Origin: Deltaproteobacteria bacterium
GTDB taxonomy: Bacteria > Myxococcota > Myxococcia > Myxococcales > Myxococcaceae
Direction of reading: 5' to 3'
Length of the DNA stretch: 6,246 nt
Assembly (NCBI GenBank): GCA_016875515.1
Contig: VGRA01000167.1
Coordinates: 1-6,246 of the forward strand
Below the pieces are notes generated by a model. That model was given only the letters and a program-made list of their open reading frames with translations. It made no database searches and was not told the origin of the DNA. Shown here piece after piece: positions 5,050 through 6,246 of this stretch. The first letter of the stretch is position 1, and each line of letters opens with the position of its first letter. A program made the position numbers and the translations under genes.

Positions 5050-6246
5050 GCGGGTACCACGGCGCGGCCAGGACGCGCCACCCGTCTGAGGCGACGAACC
5101 GCAGCAACTCCGCCACCTCCTCGTCCAGCGCGCGCTTTGAGCGCAGCGCCAGCACCGCCGCCCCCACGCCGCCGCAGGTGACCAGACCTGCGCGGTTGGC
5201 CGCGTGGCGCGCGCACATGGCCAGCTCTTCCAGCGGCGGCGCGTCCCCCAGCGCCCCCAGCGTGCCCGCCAGCTGGGAGCGCAGGTCCCCCGGCAGGTGG
5301 GCGCGCAAGGCGTGGGCCGCGGGGGCCAGCCTCCGGCCTCCCCGCACCGCGGCCGGCAGCGCGGAGAGCAGCGCCTCCAGCTGCTCGGGGGGGACGAGCC
5401 GCAGCACGCGCAGCAGCGGCAGCTGCGTGAAGAGCGCCCGCCCGGCGAAGAACCGGAGCTCCCCGGCAGGCAGCGTGCGCTGGACCGCGAACGCCCCCAC
5501 CTGGAGCCGGACGGCGCCCCCTGCCCCAGCGCCGAGCGCGAAGGGCGGCCCCGCCTGGGCCATGCACCCGGGCGGGGGCGAGCGCAGCCCGAGCACGCGG
5601 ACGGCCGAGGCCAGGGCTTCGAGGGCCGCCGGCGCGCCCGGGCCCGCTCCCGCCGTGAACGGCTGCCCGGGCGGAGGGCCCTGCGTCTCGCTGGAGGCCG
5701 CGAGCAGCGCCACGCCGCAGGCAGACAGCATCCCCGCGAGCGGACCGGACAGCTCCCGGGGCAACAGCTGCGCGCGCTCCGGTTCGCCGAGCAACCACCG
5801 TGGCGCCTCCGGTGCGGTGCCCGGCTCGCCCTCGAGCGCCTGCGCAACCTCCCGTGCGAGGCCGCCGAGCCAGCCGTCTCCCGCGCGCGCGCGCGCCTCG
5901 GACCAGGCACGCCACTCCCTGCCGTCCAGCAGCGGCGTTGGCAGGGCGGGGCTCCGCGGCGCCACGGTGGGCACCTCCTCCGGCGGGCGGTCACCCCGGC
6001 GCGCCTCGTCGTAGGGAAGCAGCACGGGGACAAGCCCGGGATTCGTGGAGGCGCCGTCCATGGGCAGCCCGCCGGGCAAGGTGTCCCGGCGCTCACCCGC
6101 GACCCGCATTTCCGCCTCCACCGGCCCGGTTCGGGGCTCCAGCGGGGCCCACGGCCCCGGGGACCCATCGGCGGCGAGACCTGCCGGCCCATCCTCGTAT
6201 GCCGGGCGGGCGTCTGCCCAGGCGCGAGGCGCGGTCGTTTCCTCCG
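5021..6246 (-). CDS. C-terminal part of a large myxobacterial protein of unknown function, 5' end outside window
   Basis: The frame is open from the right edge to TGA 5023-5021, about 407 codons. GTG 6121 could start a shorter protein, but the frame upstream has no stop and continues with the same Pro/Ala/Gly/acid-rich linker (APRAWADARPAYEDGPAG), so the gene almost certainly begins outside. About the first 100 visible residues are low-complexity linker; then comes an alpha-helical Ala/Leu/Arg-rich domain with WRAWSEARARAGDGWL, LRFFAGRALFTQLPLLRVLR, VPPEQLEALLSALPAAV, RRLAPAAHALRAHLP, NRAGLVTCGGVGAAVLALRS and EEVAELLRFVASDGW. The 'FFAGRAL...NRAGL..CGGV' pattern resembles, from memory, the C-terminal domain of large TPR-containing proteins in myxobacteria whose function is not established. 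No signal peptide, membrane helix or catalytic motif is visible in this part. Coding is supported by strong third-position G/C bias. Confidence 0.8.
   Translation of the reverse strand, partial: EETTAPRAWADARPAYEDGPAGLAADGSPGPWAPLEPRTGPVEAEMRVAGERRDTLPGGLPMDGASTNPGLVPVLLPYDEARRGDRPPEEVPTVAPRSPALPTPLLDGREWRAWSEARARAGDGWLGGLAREVAQALEGEPGTAPEAPRWLLGEPERAQLLPRELSGPLAGMLSACGVALLAASSETQGPPPGQPFTAGAGPGAPAALEALASAVRVLGLRSPPPGCMAQAGPPFALGAGAGGAVRLQVGAFAVQRTLPAGELRFFAGRALFTQLPLLRVLRLVPPEQLEALLSALPAAVRGGRRLAPAAHALRAHLPGDLRSQLAGTLGALGDAPPLEELAMCARHAANRAGLVTCGGVGAAVLALRSKRALDEEVAELLRFVASDGWRVLAAPWYPLSAPPAAGR
5882..5895. repeat. (CG)7 dinucleotide run
   Basis: Seven uninterrupted CG dinucleotides inside the minus-strand partial gene, encoding the Arg/Ala stretch EARARAGDG. 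The reading frame appears unbroken across it. Such alternating purine-pyrimidine runs are slippage-prone and can adopt Z-DNA, but nothing here shows a function. Confidence 0.6.

Noticed and set aside
5040..5100. Intrinsic terminator at the end of the barrel gene
   Set aside because: No stable stem followed by a T run on either strand; the convergent coding sequences overlap here.
4807..6192. 461-codon minus-strand open frame
   Set aside because: An alternate frame of the 5021-6246 gene, Arg/Pro/Cys/Ser-rich; the chosen frame has better third-position bias and plausible helices.
1..6246. Search for CRISPR arrays, insertion sequences, tRNA/rRNA genes and defence or toxin-antitoxin cassettes
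   Set aside because: No regularly spaced repeats, transposase motifs, terminal inverted repeats, RNA gene landmarks or defence-gene motifs were found.

Overview
The window is very GC-rich DNA with strong G/C bias at third codon positions, tight gene packing and long spurious open frames on the opposite strand of every real gene. That, with the gene families present, points to a large-genome deltaproteobacterial/myxobacterial chromosome (Myxococcota, probably Myxococcus/Corallococcus/Archangium-like). The taxonomic call is inference.

Layout from left to right. (1) 1-1059, minus: a CHASE2 sensor-domain membrane protein, cut by the window's left edge. Its reading frame changes twice within about 100 bases, so in this sequence it is a broken gene or carries sequencing errors. 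(2) 1063-3306, minus: priA, the primosomal replication-restart helicase, complete and with all expected motifs. (3) 3332-4084, minus: an exported protein of about 250 residues that resembles the LolA/LolB-type 'outer-membrane lipoprotein sorting' fold. (4) 4085-4203: a divergent intergenic region of about 120 bases with a plausible sigma-70-type promoter for the minus-strand genes. (5) 4204-5049, plus: a signal-peptide-bearing outer-membrane beta-barrel protein of the PorV/FadL-like type. (6) 5021-6246, minus: the C-terminal part of a larger protein that enters from the right edge; it overlaps the barrel gene tail-to-tail by 29 bases.

The three minus-strand genes on the left (LolA-like, priA, CHASE2) are separated by 25 and 3 bases and very likely form one operon reading leftwards from the promoter near 4119-4148. 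The barrel gene is divergent from it. I see no mobile element, CRISPR array, tRNA, rRNA or defence cassette. The most unusual points are the doubly frameshifted CHASE2 gene, its position in the same frame as priA immediately after the priA stop, and the overlapping convergent gene ends. I do not see convincing evidence of a new biological system.
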